Shown here piece by piece: positions 51,921 through 61,396 of a DNA stretch of 64,000 bases. The position numbers and the translations under genes are program-made. Every line of letters begins with the position of its first letter. The stretch's first letter is position 1. Origin of the DNA: DUPU01 sp050952465 (lineage in GTDB: Bacteria > Bacillota > Dehalobacteriia > Dehalobacteriales > Dehalobacteriaceae); contig JBMNKZ010000005.1 in the NCBI GenBank assembly GCA_050952465.1, positions 124,001-188,000 on the forward strand. The letters run 5' to 3'. A model generated the notes under the pieces. The model was not told the DNA's origin and ran no database searches. It was given only the letters and a program-made list of their open reading frames with translations.

Positions 51921-52856
51921 CTAAGCTGTTTTAAGTAGATGATCCCTGTACTGTACAGGGGTCATTTTATTTAGTCCCCACTGATACCTATAATTGTTAT
52001 AATAGATTATATAGTCGTCTATTTCTTGTCCAAGTTCACACAGTGATTGGCATGGCTTTATATAAGTCTCATCTTTGAAGTGTCCAAAGAAGGATTCTTG
52101 CGGTGCATTGTCCCAGCAGTTGCCTCGTCTGGACATGGATTGATTTAGATCATAGCTTCGTACTAAGGCTTGAAAAACAGGGCTTGTATAGTGTGAGCCT
52201 TGATCTGAGTGGATAAATGCGTCCTTCGCCAAATTCACTTGCTTGTTATTTGCTAATTTATGTATTGTTTCGGTTGCTATATCCAAGGTCATTTTATCAG
52301 AAAGATGATATGCTAGAATTTCGTTAGTAGATCCATCCTTAACAGTGGATAAATATGCTTTTTTGCCATTACCGTAAAACAAGTATGTTATGTCTGTAAG
52401 CAGTACCTTTCCTGGGATATTCTGCTTGAATTGTCTATTTAATAAGTTAGGAAGCGCTCTGTGCTCCTGTGTGGCTTTCATCATCCTTCTATAGGGGTTT
52501 GCTTTTCTTATAGGGCAGACAATATCATATTTCTTCATAATCCTTCGGATACGCTTCAAGTTGTAAATGATTCCAAATTCACCTTTTAGAGTCATCTTAA
52601 TTTGTCTAGCACCTTTCTTACGCCTTTTAAAGTTAAATGCCTTCAAGATAATGTCCCTAACCGATTCATCTTTTACATCACGTTTTTGTCTTGCATTCTG
52701 AGATTTTGAAGAGAAATAGTTATAGTATCCAGAACGTGATACTCCTAAACTTTTGCATAAGTAACTGATCATATTCTTTAGCTTATTCTTTGTAACAACT
52801 GCTTTGATAAGCTGAAATTTCTGCTCTGTAACTAATCTTGCATCTTCCTTACCATC
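51921..52856 (-). CDS. IS3-family OrfB (IS150-like), DDE transposase
   Basis: About 311 residues in the frame overlapping the end of orfA; an independent start at ATG 52772 would give 283. The rve core has D in VLLTDITYLFYGN, D in FIHSDQGSHYTSP and E in NAPQESFFGHFKDE, ending YNNYRYQWGLNKMTP. The -1 slippage probably occurs near AAAGGGGGA at about 52860. It is intact and, with orfA, should form an active transposase. Confidence 0.85.
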   Translation of the reverse strand, partial: DGKEDARLVTEQKFQLIKAVVTKNKLKNMISYLCKSLGVSRSGYYNYFSSKSQNARQKRDVKDESVRDIILKAFNFKRRKKGARQIKMTLKGEFGIIYNLKRIRRIMKKYDIVCPIRKANPYRRMMKATQEHRALPNLLNRQFKQNIPGKVLLTDITYLFYGNGKKAYLSTVKDGSTNEILAYHLSDKMTLDIATETIHKLANNKQVNLAKDAFIHSDQGSHYTSPVFQALVRSYDLNQSMSRRGNCWDNAPQESFFGHFKDETYIKPCQSLCELGQEIDDYIIYYNNYRYQWGLNKMTPVQYRDHLLKTA

Positions 52857-53257
52857 CCCCTTTCCAACATTTCGATTTTTTTTAGCAGTTCATTCTCAGC
52901 TTTCAATAATTTGTTTTGAGCCTTTAGACGGTCGTATTTATCTTCTAAGGTGAGATCTTTTTCACTAGGTCTTCCTGAGTTTTCTATTCGATTGTCTTGA
53001 AGCCCAAGTATCCCATTTTCTCTATAAGCTGCACGCCACCTTTTCCCAGATGATTCCACTCTTTTCATTCCTAAAATATCTATATTAAAACCACATTCTT
53101 CAAATATGATCCTAGGAAACTTTCCTTTTTGATTCTCACTGATAAAAATACGCTTAAACTCATCAGTATAAGTGATACCTTTAGAGCTAACGCGCTTAAC
53201 ATATTTATTACTAGACAATATTTCTATCTCATCTTGTGTAAATATTTTGTTACTCAT
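52832..53257 (-). CDS. IS3-family OrfA (IS150-like), HTH protein
   Basis: A 141-residue OrfA. It has helix-turn-helix segments (YTDEFKRIFISENQKGKFPR; RIIFEECGFNIDILGMKR) and a leucine-rich C-terminal coiled coil (DRLKAQNKLLKAENELLKKI) for dimerisation. The larger size and two HTH units are typical of the IS150 subgroup. It starts 91 bases inside the right end of the element. Confidence 0.85.
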   Translation of the reverse strand: MSNKIFTQDEIEILSSNKYVKRVSSKGITYTDEFKRIFISENQKGKFPRIIFEECGFNIDILGMKRVESSGKRWRAAYRENGILGLQDNRIENSGRPSEKDLTLEDKYDRLKAQNKLLKAENELLKKIEMLERGMVRKMQD

Positions 53258-53417
53258 TTAACCACCCTTCCTTTGTTACTTAATTATACATAAAATTACC
53301 CTATCAGATAGTCTTTTTTTAAGTGTCTATCCGATAGGGTACATTTTAGTAAATCCCCTGCTCTTTTATATCCAAAATTTTAATCATAATAGTTCATGAA
53401 AAAATATGATAATAGGC

Positions 53418-53445
53418 TTGACTCAGGTGGTAATGGTGGTACAAT
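53418..53445 (+). promoter_or_regulatory. promoter of the cad operon
   Basis: TTGACT (53418-53423) and TACAAT (53440-53445) are 16 bases apart. The operator palindrome begins at 53443, overlapping the -10 box. Confidence 0.7.
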
Positions 53446-53478
53446 TTAATACATGAACACATATTCATATATTAAATT
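53443..53478 (+). promoter_or_regulatory. ArsR/SmtB-type operator palindrome
   Basis: AATTTAATACATGAA (53443-53457) is inverted as TTCATATATTAAATT (53464-53478) with one mismatch and a 6-base centre. The ATGAA...TTCAT core matches operators of the SmtB/CadC family. It covers the -10 box and the transcription start, so binding would repress the operon until metal is present. Confidence 0.75.
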
Positions 53479-53500
53479 GTGGGGGGTATATTTAAAAGAT

Positions 53501-53878
53501 ATGGAAGATATCAAATATATGGAATCAAAAGGGGAGAGCTGCAGTTGCAATATGATTCATGAAGAAGTTGTGGCTCATGTTAAGGAAAGTCTTCCGGAAG
53601 AGGAAATCCTCTTTGACTTGGCGGAGCTTTTTAAGATTTTTGGTGACAGCACCAGAATTAAGATAATTTGTGCTTTATTTTCCTCAGAAATGTGCGTGTG
53701 TGATATTGCGGCACTTCTGGAAATGAACCAATCTGCTATTTCCCATCAGTTAAGAATTCTTAAACAAGCCAGATTGGTAAAATACAGGAGGGACGGCAAG
53801 GTGGTATATTACTCTCTGGATGATGATCATGTAAAGCAGATTTTCGATTGCGGTTTAGCCCATATAAATCATAAATAA
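53501..53878 (+). CDS. CadC/SmtB-type ArsR-family metal-responsive repressor
   Basis: About 125 residues from ATG 53501. The winged helix (FKIFGDSTRIKIICALFSS, then SAISHQLRILKQARLVKYRR) carries CVCDI in the helix alpha-3 metal site, and the N terminus has CSCN, the extra cysteines of CadC that bind Cd/Pb/Zn. An in-frame ATG at 53453 lies inside the operator and at the transcription start, so it is unlikely to be used; the RBS for 53501 (GGGGGG, 15 bases away) is weak. It precedes the metal ATPase by 37 bases and should repress both. Confidence 0.87.
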   Translation: MEDIKYMESKGESCSCNMIHEEVVAHVKESLPEEEILFDLAELFKIFGDSTRIKIICALFSSEMCVCDIAALLEMNQSAISHQLRILKQARLVKYRRDGKVVYYSLDDDHVKQIFDCGLAHINHK

Positions 53879-53915
53879 TGTAAATGTAGTCACCAAAAGA
53901 GAGGAGAATAAGAAA

Positions 53916-56270
53916 ATGCAGGGGAAATTTGTTACGGAACTGGTTTTGGAGGGCCTCAATTGTGCTGAGTGCGGGGCGAAAATTGAAAAGCGGGTTCTGG
54001 CACTTGCCGGGGTGACCGCAGTTTCCGTAAATATCATAAATAAGACGCTGATACTTGAGGCGGAAGAAATTGAAGAAGTTTCTGATTTAATAAATAAAGT
54101 AAAAGATATTGTTAAAAAAATTGAACCGGATGTTATGGTTAGGGAAAAGAGGATGACCCAATCCCCGGAAAAAGTATTAATCTTAATGGGATTAGATTGT
54201 GCTCACTGCGCCAGCAAAATTGAGCAGGGAATTGCCAAAATACCCGGCGTGAAAACTGCTTCTCTTGATTTTTTGTCCAAAAAACTAAAACTTGAAGTAA
54301 ATAATAAGGCTGAGATTGACCGGATTATCGACCAGATCGACCAATTGATTAATAAAATTGAGCCGGGAGTAAGTATTGTAGAAAAAGAAAAAGCCGGGGC
54401 AAAAAAAGAAGAGAACCGGTATGAAGAAAACAAAAAAGAGTTGTGGCGTCTCGGGATTGGGGCGGGACTTTTTGCCCTGGCACTATTCCCTTTTGAAAAT
54501 GTGGCTGTGAAATTTGCGTTATTTTTGATTAGTTACCTGTTAATCGGAGGGGAAGTATTATTGCGGGCCGGCAGGAATATCCTCCGGGGGCAGGTATTTG
54601 ATGAGAATTTTCTAATGACCATTGCTACTCTAGGGGCTTTTGCCATTAAGGAGTATCCAGAAGGGGTAGCTGTAATGTTGTTTTACCAAATCGGGGAATT
54701 CTTTCAGGATCAAGCTGTGAATCGTTCCCGGCGATCCATTAAGGCCCTTTTAGATATCAGACCGGATTATGTAAACTTAAAAATAGATAATGAAACTAAA
54801 AAAGTTTCACCGGAGGAAGTGACTATCGGCGATTTAATAATCATCAAAGCCGGGGAAAGGATTCCTTTAGACGGAAAGGTGATGGAAGGGCAGGCTATGT
54901 TGGATACATCCGCCTTGACCGGCGAGTCTGTGCCCAGAAAAGCAGAACCGGGAGATGATGTATTAAGCGGTGTCATCAATAAGGACGGACTGCTTACGGT
55001 AAAAGTCACCAAAGAATATCAGGAGTCAACCATTGCTAAAATATTGGACTTAGTAGAAAATGCGGGAAGCAAAAAGGCTCCTACGGAAAACTTTATCACC
55101 AAGTTTGCCCATTATTACACCCCGGTGGTAGTGTTTGCTGCCTGTGCCATTGCTTTGATTCCGCCTTTAATCATTGATGGGGCCTCCTTCTCCCAATGGT
55201 TCTACCGGGCTTTGGTGTTTCTCGTGATTTCCTGTCCCTGCGCTTTGGTCATCTCCATACCCTTAGGTTTCTTTGGGGGAATCGGCTCTGCCTCTAAGAG
55301 AGGCATATTAATCAAGGGAGGGAATTACCTAGAGGCCTTAAATCAAATTGATAGCGTGATCTTTGATAAGACAGGAACCTTGACCAAAGGGGTCTTTAAG
55401 GTAACGAAAATTCGTCCCCAGGATCCTTTTACCGAGGAAGAAGTTTTAAATTATGCGGCATCTGCAGAGGTTTACTCTAATCATCCTATCGCACAATCGA
55501 TTATAAATGCTTATACAGAAGCATCTAAGACAATTGATAAAAATGAAATCCAAGAGTTTAGCGAGATATCCGGTCTCGGGGTTAAGGTAAAGTACCAAGG
55601 TCAGAGAATCTTAGCGGGAAATCATAAACTGATGGAGAACGAGGGTATTTCTTATGAGAAAAATCCAGACGCCGGAACCGTGGTATATGTGGCGGTAGAT
55701 ACCCAATTTGCCGGATCTATTGTAATTTCTGATGAAATAAAGGAAGATGCCGCGGAAACAGTCAAAGGATTAAGAAAAGCCGGTATCAAAAAACTGGTAA
55801 TGCTGACCGGAGATAACCAAGCTACCGGACAAAGAATCTCTGATGAACTGGGGTTAGATGAGGTTTATGCAGAATTATTGCCGGGACAAAAGGTGGAAGC
55901 TCTGGAGAAAATCGTTCGGGAAAAAACCGGCAAAGGAGCAGTAGTGTTTGTAGGGGATGGTCTGAATGACGCTCCTGTGCTGGCCCGGGCGGATGTAGGA
56001 GTTGCCATGGGAGGCTTGGGATCCGATGCCGCTATAGAGGCTGCCGATATTGTTTTAATGACGGACGAGCCAATAAAGTTCAAAGAGGCCATTGCCATTG
56101 CCGGGAAAACCAGAAGGGTGGTTTGGCAGAATATTATATTTTCTGTTGGGGTGAAGATAATCGTCCTGCTTCTGGGAGCAGGAGGATTGGCCACCTTATG
56201 GGAAGCCGTCTTTGCCGATGTAGGTGTGGCTTTGTTAGCTGTCTTTAATGCCATGCGCCTCCTAAAATAA
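53916..56270 (+). CDS. cadA: heavy-metal P1B-type ATPase (CadA/ZntA), two HMA domains
   Basis: A 784-residue P1B-ATPase. Two N-terminal heavy-metal domains carry GLNCAECGAKIEK (about residue 13) and GLDCAHCASKIEQ (about residue 92). The transmembrane metal site is SCPCALVIS near residue 439, the phosphorylation motif FDKTGTLTKG near 483, then SNHPIAQS, and GDGLNDAPVLARADVGVAMG. The CPC motif with two N-terminal GxxCxxC domains points to Cd/Zn/Pb export. AGAGGAG precedes ATG 53916. It is co-transcribed with the CadC-like repressor. Confidence 0.93.
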   Translation: MQGKFVTELVLEGLNCAECGAKIEKRVLALAGVTAVSVNIINKTLILEAEEIEEVSDLINKVKDIVKKIEPDVMVREKRMTQSPEKVLILMGLDCAHCASKIEQGIAKIPGVKTASLDFLSKKLKLEVNNKAEIDRIIDQIDQLINKIEPGVSIVEKEKAGAKKEENRYEENKKELWRLGIGAGLFALALFPFENVAVKFALFLISYLLIGGEVLLRAGRNILRGQVFDENFLMTIATLGAFAIKEYPEGVAVMLFYQIGEFFQDQAVNRSRRSIKALLDIRPDYVNLKIDNETKKVSPEEVTIGDLIIIKAGERIPLDGKVMEGQAMLDTSALTGESVPRKAEPGDDVLSGVINKDGLLTVKVTKEYQESTIAKILDLVENAGSKKAPTENFITKFAHYYTPVVVFAACAIALIPPLIIDGASFSQWFYRALVFLVISCPCALVISIPLGFFGGIGSASKRGILIKGGNYLEALNQIDSVIFDKTGTLTKGVFKVTKIRPQDPFTEEEVLNYAASAEVYSNHPIAQSIINAYTEASKTIDKNEIQEFSEISGLGVKVKYQGQRILAGNHKLMENEGISYEKNPDAGTVVYVAVDTQFAGSIVISDEIKEDAAETVKGLRKAGIKKLVMLTGDNQATGQRISDELGLDEVYAELLPGQKVEALEKIVREKTGKGAVVFVGDGLNDAPVLARADVGVAMGGLGSDAAIEAADIVLMTDEPIKFKEAIAIAGKTRRVVWQNIIFSVGVKIIVLLLGAGGLATLWEAVFADVGVALLAVFNAMRLLK

Positions 56271-56340
56271 AGGGGAGGGGTATAAACCACAAGACTCGGG
56301 GGCAAGATAAGAGGAAGTATTTGGGCGTGGAGGAGAAATA

Positions 56341-57936
56341 ATGTTTCGCTTTCTCAATAAGAAGTTAAAGTTTTTCCAGTCGCTTATGGGAAGTGAAAAG
56401 GAGGCCCAAGCACCCCAAAAGGGGGATATGATCACCGGACATTTAGCCAAAGACTTAGATGCCTTTAAAAAACAGGCCGGGAACAGTCCGGATATTGTGA
56501 TCAGAAAGCTAACTCTAAAAAATAACATTTCTGTAGCGGTAATATTTATTGACGGTCTGGTCTTTGAGCCCACGGTAAATGAGCATATTTTAGAACCCTT
56601 AACTCAATTATATGTTAAAGAAACCTTGGGTCAAAGGGGCAGTGAATTATTTGATGATTTAAAAAACAGGCTATTATCTGTAGGAAGTATTAAGGAGGAA
56701 TCATCCCTAAGTAAGACTATAAGCATGGTTTTTGCCGGCAGCACGGCTGTATTGCTTGAGGGCAACAAAAAATCTTTGCTTATTTACGCCCCTGGTTGGG
56801 AAAGAAGGTCTCCCTCGGAGCCGGATGCAGAAGTAATCGTGAAAGGACCCAGGGAAGGATTTGTCGAGACCTTGAGAACAAACACGGCCATGCTGAGGAG
56901 AAAAATCGGGCATCCGGGATTGACTTTTGAAACTATAGTGATCGGAGAAAGAACCTGCACAGAGGTTTCTATTGCCTATTTAAAAGGGGTAGTAAATCCT
57001 AAACTGGTAAAAGAAGTAACCCGGCGTTTAGAAGGGATCAAAACTGATGGTATTTTGGCCGCCGGATATATTGAGCAGTATATTGAAGACGCTCCTTTTT
57101 CTCCTTTTATAACGGTAGGTTATACGGAAAGACCGGATGTGGCAGCGGCTCGACTTTTGGAGGGACGGGTGGCTATTATTGTTGATGGGACACCTATAGT
57201 CAATACCGTGCCGTATTTATTTATAGAGAGTTTTCAAAGTCCCGATGATTATAATTTTCGACCCTATTTTTCTACGCTGGTGCGCTGGTTTCGCTATCTT
57301 TCCTTTATTGGCAGTGTCTTGGCCCCGGCGTTGTTTGTCGCTTTAACCGCTTTTCATCAGGAATTGCTGCCTACTCCCCTTCTTATTTCCATGGCCGCAG
57401 CTACGGAGGGAACCCCTTTGCCTGCAGTGGGGGAGGCCTTGATCATGGGACTTATTTTTGAGATTTTGCGGGAAGCGGGGATTAGACTCCCCAAAGCAAT
57501 TGGCCAAGCGGTAAGTATTGTAGGAGCATTGGTGATTGGGGAAGCAGCCGTAGCAGCAGGATTTGTGGGAGCGCCGATGGTAATTGTTGTGGCTTTTACC
57601 GCGATTGCTTCTTTTGTTGTCCCTCAACTAAATGAAGTCGGAGCCGTACTTAGGATAATTTTTACCACTATGGCCGGTTTCTTTGGTCTATACGGAATGT
57701 TAATATGCTTTTTAATTATTTTAGCCCATATGGTATCTCTGCGTTCTTTTGGCGTGCCCTATCTTTCTCCCATATCTCCCCTAATGCCTAAGGATCTAAA
57801 GGATGTACTGGTGAGAGCTCCTATTTGGTCTATGATTACCCGTCCGGAAACAATTGGCGTCAGCGATCCCATTCGTCAGGAGTTTAATCTGATGCCCGAG
57901 CCTGATAACAATAAAAAAAACAACCCTGATAGCTAG
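56341..57936 (+). CDS. spore germinant receptor subunit A (GerA family)
   Basis: A 531-residue GerAA/GerKA-type protein. A cytoplasmic N-terminal domain (IVIRKLTLKNNISVAVIFID) is followed by the conserved PYLFIESFQSPDDYNFRPYF loop and about five transmembrane helices. GerA proteins sit in the spore inner membrane with the B and C subunits and sense germinants. GGAGGAG precedes ATG 56341. It is intact, unlike the next two genes. Gene order A-C-B is common in Clostridia. Confidence 0.93.
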   Translation: MFRFLNKKLKFFQSLMGSEKEAQAPQKGDMITGHLAKDLDAFKKQAGNSPDIVIRKLTLKNNISVAVIFIDGLVFEPTVNEHILEPLTQLYVKETLGQRGSELFDDLKNRLLSVGSIKEESSLSKTISMVFAGSTAVLLEGNKKSLLIYAPGWERRSPSEPDAEVIVKGPREGFVETLRTNTAMLRRKIGHPGLTFETIVIGERTCTEVSIAYLKGVVNPKLVKEVTRRLEGIKTDGILAAGYIEQYIEDAPFSPFITVGYTERPDVAAARLLEGRVAIIVDGTPIVNTVPYLFIESFQSPDDYNFRPYFSTLVRWFRYLSFIGSVLAPALFVALTAFHQELLPTPLLISMAAATEGTPLPAVGEALIMGLIFEILREAGIRLPKAIGQAVSIVGALVIGEAAVAAGFVGAPMVIVVAFTAIASFVVPQLNEVGAVLRIIFTTMAGFFGLYGMLICFLIILAHMVSLRSFGVPYLSPISPLMPKDLKDVLVRAPIWSMITRPETIGVSDPIRQEFNLMPEPDNNKKNNPDS

Positions 57937-57950
57937 GTGATGATGATAAA

Positions 57951-59095
57951 GTGAGAATCGGCAGATATCTATTCATTTGCTTATATATGATTACATTTAT
58001 GGTAACGGTTACCGGATGTTGGGACAGCAAAGAGCTTGATAAGTTGGCTATTATTGTGGGTACAGGGGTAGACAAAGAGGAGGACAAGCTAAGTTTAACC
58101 CTTCAGGTGGTTAAACCTGCTGAAATAAAAGGGGGCGGAGGGGCGGAAGCTGTTTATGTCAGTAAAAGCAGTGGAGCTACAGTTTTTGAGGCGGTAAAGA
58201 ATGCTCGAAACCAAATCAATCGGAGACCCTATTTTTTCTCATAACGAAGTTATAGTTCTAGGCAGGGAGCTGGCGAAACAAGGTATGTATCCTGCCTTGG
58301 ATTATTTTCTTAGAAGTTCTGAGCCCCGTCCCACAGAATGGATCCTTATTGCTGATGAAAAAGCGACGGATGTCTTTCAACCCAAATCAGAATTGGAAGA
58401 TACCCCGGCTTTGGCCTTAAAGTTTCTTGTGGATGCGGGAGACGAGTCTAAAGTATCTGCCATTAATCTTCATGATACTAATGCTGCCATAGGGAATACC
58501 ACCGGTGCTTTTTTGATTCCCCTGGTCCGGGTAATGGGAGAAGGGGAGAATAGTCGGCTCAGTGTGGACGGTAGTGCCGGTGTGTTTAAAAGAGATAAAA
58601 TGGTTGGTGAAATCTCCAGCCTGGAATCCCGAGGTGTGAAGTGGGTCAAAGGAGAGGTGAAAAACACCTGTGTTGTTTGTAAAATTCAGGAGCATCAAGG
58701 GATAGCAAGTATCAGAATTATTTTAAACCAGAGTAGTTTGAAGGTTAATCTTGGTACAGACGGCACTCCCCGAGCTAGTATTTATGTATATGTGGAAGGG
58801 GAGATTCAAGACCAAAGCGGTACCTTAGACATGTATTCTACCCAAGGCATGAGGGAGGTAAAAAAAGCTACCGAACTTACAATAAAAAGGGAAATCCTTT
58901 CCTCACTTCGGAAGGCCCAATCCTTAAAGGCAGATTATTTTGAAATTGGGAAAAATTTTTTCTGAAGTCTATCCTGATGAGTGGAAGAAGATGGAACCTC
59001 AATGGGATGAAACTTTTCAAAACATGGAGATTAAAGTGGAGGTAGGAGCCAATTTATGGCGCGTAGGCGAAGTCTCCCAAACAACGGTTCAGTAG
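57951..59095 (+). pseudogene. spore germinant receptor subunit C (GerC family), two frameshifts
   Basis: The lipoprotein start MRIGRYLFICLYMITFMVTV then TGCWDSKELDKLAII is typical of GerC. Translation breaks at a T6 run (58232-58237): RNQINRRPYF should continue into SHNEVIVLGRELAKQ in the next frame. A second break occurs at T6 58956-58961 before SEVYPDEWKKMEPQW. Removing one T from each run gives one 380-residue frame to TAG 59095 (1145 - 2 = 1143 nt). Either the gene is inactive or the runs vary (slippage or sequencing error). GTG 57951 follows TAGGTGATG. Confidence 0.85.
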
Positions 59096-59132
59096 GGGTT
59101 GATCCATGCAACTCATTGTAGGAGGAAACTAA

Positions 59133-60229
59133 GTGAAACTTGAAAAAGGCAAGGTATGTGATAAAGGTACCATCTTATTAATAATCGGATATGTTTTTGG
59201 TTCTGCGGTAATTGTGTCTCCTGGGGACAATAGTAGGACAGGACGCTTGGATTGCTCAGGCTATTGGCTTAAGCATAGGATTAATCTTTGTGTGGATTTT
59301 TGCTCATCTTTTAAGCTGTTTTCCCGAAAAAACCTTAATAGAAATTAATGAAACGGTATTAGGTTCTTATTTTGGCAGAGCTTTATCACTCTTGTTCCTG
59401 TGGTTCTTGTTTCATTTAGGTTCTTTAACAATGACAGACTACTTGGATTTTATTAAAATAATGATCATTCCTTTAACACCGGCGGAAATTGTGGTATTCC
59501 TGGTGATCCTGCCCTGTATTTATACAGCGAAAAAGGGCATAGAGGTAATAGTACGCTGTAGTCTAATACTAATACCCTTTGTTCTTATCTTTTTTTTTGC
59601 TGATTACTGTTTTCCAGATAAATAACTACGAATTTTCTAATTTAAAACCTATATTTACTACACCGCTCCCGAAACTATTGTGGGCCGGAGTTATGGCAGC
59701 ATCCTTTCCCTATGTGGATACTGTGGCTTTTCTGATGATCCTTCCTTTTTTGAATAAAGGGGAAAAAATAAAGATCACTTGGTTGACCGGCTTGGTGTTA
59801 GGCGGATTAATAGTCATTATTTCTATTATTAGAACATTATTGGTACTGGGGGATACCCTTGTCAATTATATATACCCGGCTTATTATGCGGTAAGAATTA
59901 TTAACATTGCCGAAATATTAAATAGGTTTGAAATCTTCACAGCCATGAATTATCTCATTATGGGTTTTGTTAGAATTACGGTTCTCCTTTACGCCATAAG
60001 TTTAGGCTGCGGCCAGGTTTTTAAATGCCAATCTTATCGTCCCTTTGTGATACCCCTAGGGGTGTTGATGGCACTCTTATCATTGAATAATTTTAAACAT
60101 GTGACGCAAAACTTTGAATTTCTCAAAACTTATCCCGTTTATGCCCTGCCTTTAGAGTTGGGGATACCTTTGTTAGTGTTTTTTGCGGCTTTGATCAGGG
60201 GTTTGCCAAGGAGTGTTAGGAACAAATGA
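59133..60229 (+). pseudogene. spore germinant receptor subunit B (GerB family permease-like), two frameshifts
   Basis: A GerAB-type membrane protein of the amino-acid permease superfamily, broken twice. The first break is at G4 59223-59226: IIGYVFGSAVIVSPG should continue TIVGQDAWIAQAIG. The second is at T9 59590-59598, before LLITVFQINNYEF. Dropping one base from each run restores one 364-residue frame (1097 - 2 = 1095 nt) with about ten helices. GTG 59133 follows TAGGAGGAAAC. Its stop overlaps the next ATG (ATGA 60226-60229). As read, the receptor would lack its B subunit. Confidence 0.85.
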
Positions 60230-60444
60230 TGCTGATGTATATGGCCTTAATTTATTCTGCTGTGATCGAAATCCCTCAATATGCTAAAAGAAAGGCATGG
60301 AAGGAAATGGGGATTTACTTAATTATATGGTTATTAGGTCTGGCGGCTAGCTTATATATGTCATTGGATCTAAAAAGGCCTTTTCTCGGAGAAATACTTC
60401 ATGAATTAATCCTGAAAATGTTTCCTTTTCTAAACTCATTATAA
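60226..60444 (+). CDS. small membrane protein of the ger operon
   Basis: A 72-residue protein with two hydrophobic helices (MLMYMALIYSAVIEI; MGIYLIIWLLGLAASLYMSL). Its start overlaps the gerB stop, so it is translationally coupled. Small two-helix proteins (GerD-independent 'D' subunits) are found in many ger operons and modulate the receptor. I assign the role by position and topology only. A gap with the riboswitch follows. Confidence 0.7.
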   Translation: MMLMYMALIYSAVIEIPQYAKRKAWKEMGIYLIIWLLGLAASLYMSLDLKRPFLGEILHELILKMFPFLNSL

Positions 60445-60520
60445 AAAATTCACATTTTAGAAAAATCTCTTGCCGTTTTGTATAGGATCTGGTAAACTTA
60501 ATTTAAGTTCATATTGGATA

Positions 60521-60642
60521 TAATCTTCGGGGCAGGGTGAAATTCCCGATCGGCGGTAATTCGTTTAAACGATTAGCCCGCGAGCGCAAGCTGACCTGGT
60601 GTGATTCCAGGGCCGACAGTATAGTCTGGATGGTAGAAGGTT
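60521..60642 (+). ncRNA. FMN riboswitch (RFN element)
   Basis: The RFN core is clear: CTTCGGGGCAGGGTGAAATT, then CCCGATCGGCGGTAA, AGCCCGCGAGC, and near the end GATTCCAGGGCCGACAGTAT plus AGTCTGGATGG...AGAAGG closing P1 with CTTC. It precedes ribU and a terminator hairpin, so FMN should switch transcription off. Confidence 0.96.
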
Positions 60643-60670
60643 GTTTTTTTATGCTTTTGTATTTTATTTA

Positions 60671-60706
60671 TTTCCCGGAAGATTATGTCCGGGAAATTTT
60701 ATTTTT
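60671..60706 (+). terminator. riboswitch expression-platform terminator
   Basis: TTTCCCGGA (60671-60679) pairs with TCCGGGAAA (60688-60696), followed by TTTTATTTTT. It lies between the FMN aptamer and the ribU RBS (AAGGAGG at 60708-60714). Confidence 0.85.
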
Positions 60707-60724
60707 ACAAGGAGGATTTTTTAA

Positions 60725-61306
60725 ATGAAGTTTGAGGTTAAGGACACAGTGAAAATTGCTATTATGGCGGCATTATCTTTTCTGATTATGTTAATTGAAT
60801 TCCCCTTGCCTTTTATGCCCCCCTTTCTCAAGCTGGATTTCAGTGAAATTCCTGCTCTGTTAATTGCTTTCTCTATGGGTCCTTTAGGTGCTGTCATAGT
60901 GGAGTTGATTAAAAACTTGCTGCACTTACTTAAGACTTCCTCAGCAGGGATTGGGGAATTGGCAAACTTTGCAGTTGGTGTTTTTCTAGTGGTGCCGGTG
61001 GGCCTGGTCTATAAGTGGAATAAAAGCAAAAAGGGGGCTTATATTGCTTTAGCTGCAGGTGTAATTTCCATGACAATTTTCGCTTCCATATTTAATTATT
61101 TAGTGCTCCTTCCCTTATATGCCACAGTACTGGGTTTTCCTACGGAAGCCATTGTCGCTATGGGTGGAGAAATAAACGGTCTGATTGTTGATATTAGGAC
61201 GTTGATTGCTTTTGGCATTGCTCCATTTAATTTCATAAAAGGGGTTATCATTGCCTTCGTTGTTGCTGTGATTTATAAACGACTTTCTCCCATTCTTCAT
61301 AAATAA
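60725..61306 (+). CDS. ribU: riboflavin ECF transporter S component RibU
   Basis: A 193-residue six-helix S component. The N-terminal IAIMAALSFLIMLIEFPLPF and the KLDFSEIPALLIAFSMGPLG segment, with the conserved L-D-x-S/D-x-x-P motif, match RibU. It binds riboflavin outside and uses a shared ECF energy module (not in the window) for uptake. AAGGAGG precedes ATG 60725. Control by the FMN riboswitch directly upstream confirms the substrate. Confidence 0.95.
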   Translation: MKFEVKDTVKIAIMAALSFLIMLIEFPLPFMPPFLKLDFSEIPALLIAFSMGPLGAVIVELIKNLLHLLKTSSAGIGELANFAVGVFLVVPVGLVYKWNKSKKGAYIALAAGVISMTIFASIFNYLVLLPLYATVLGFPTEAIVAMGGEINGLIVDIRTLIAFGIAPFNFIKGVIIAFVVAVIYKRLSPILHK

Positions 61307-61396
61307 CGAGGGGTTTAAAGAAAAATGAGTTAAGTATCTAAGATTAGTTAAAACTATAGAAGGCGAATTATTATGAGTTAACAGAGGAGTAGGAAC

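Larger units (their letters stand above)
51884..53348 (-). mobile_element. IS3-family (IS150-like) element, 1465 bp, GTA target duplication
   Basis: The ends are TAAAATGTACCCT (left) and AGGGTACATTTTA (right), perfect over 13 bp, then diverging but sharing GACAC and AAAAAAGACT blocks. GTA is duplicated on both sides. orfA and orfB occupy the minus strand and are intact. The target is the loop of the cooS terminator. Confidence 0.9.
51869..53367 (+). terminator. cooS terminator split by an IS element in its loop
   Basis: GAGCAGGGGA (51869-51878) and TCCCCTGCTC (53354-53363, followed by TTTT) would form a 10-bp terminator stem with a short loop. An IS3 element flanked by GTA copies (51881-51883, 53349-53351) sits in the loop, separating the arms by about 1.5 kb. 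Confidence 0.78.
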
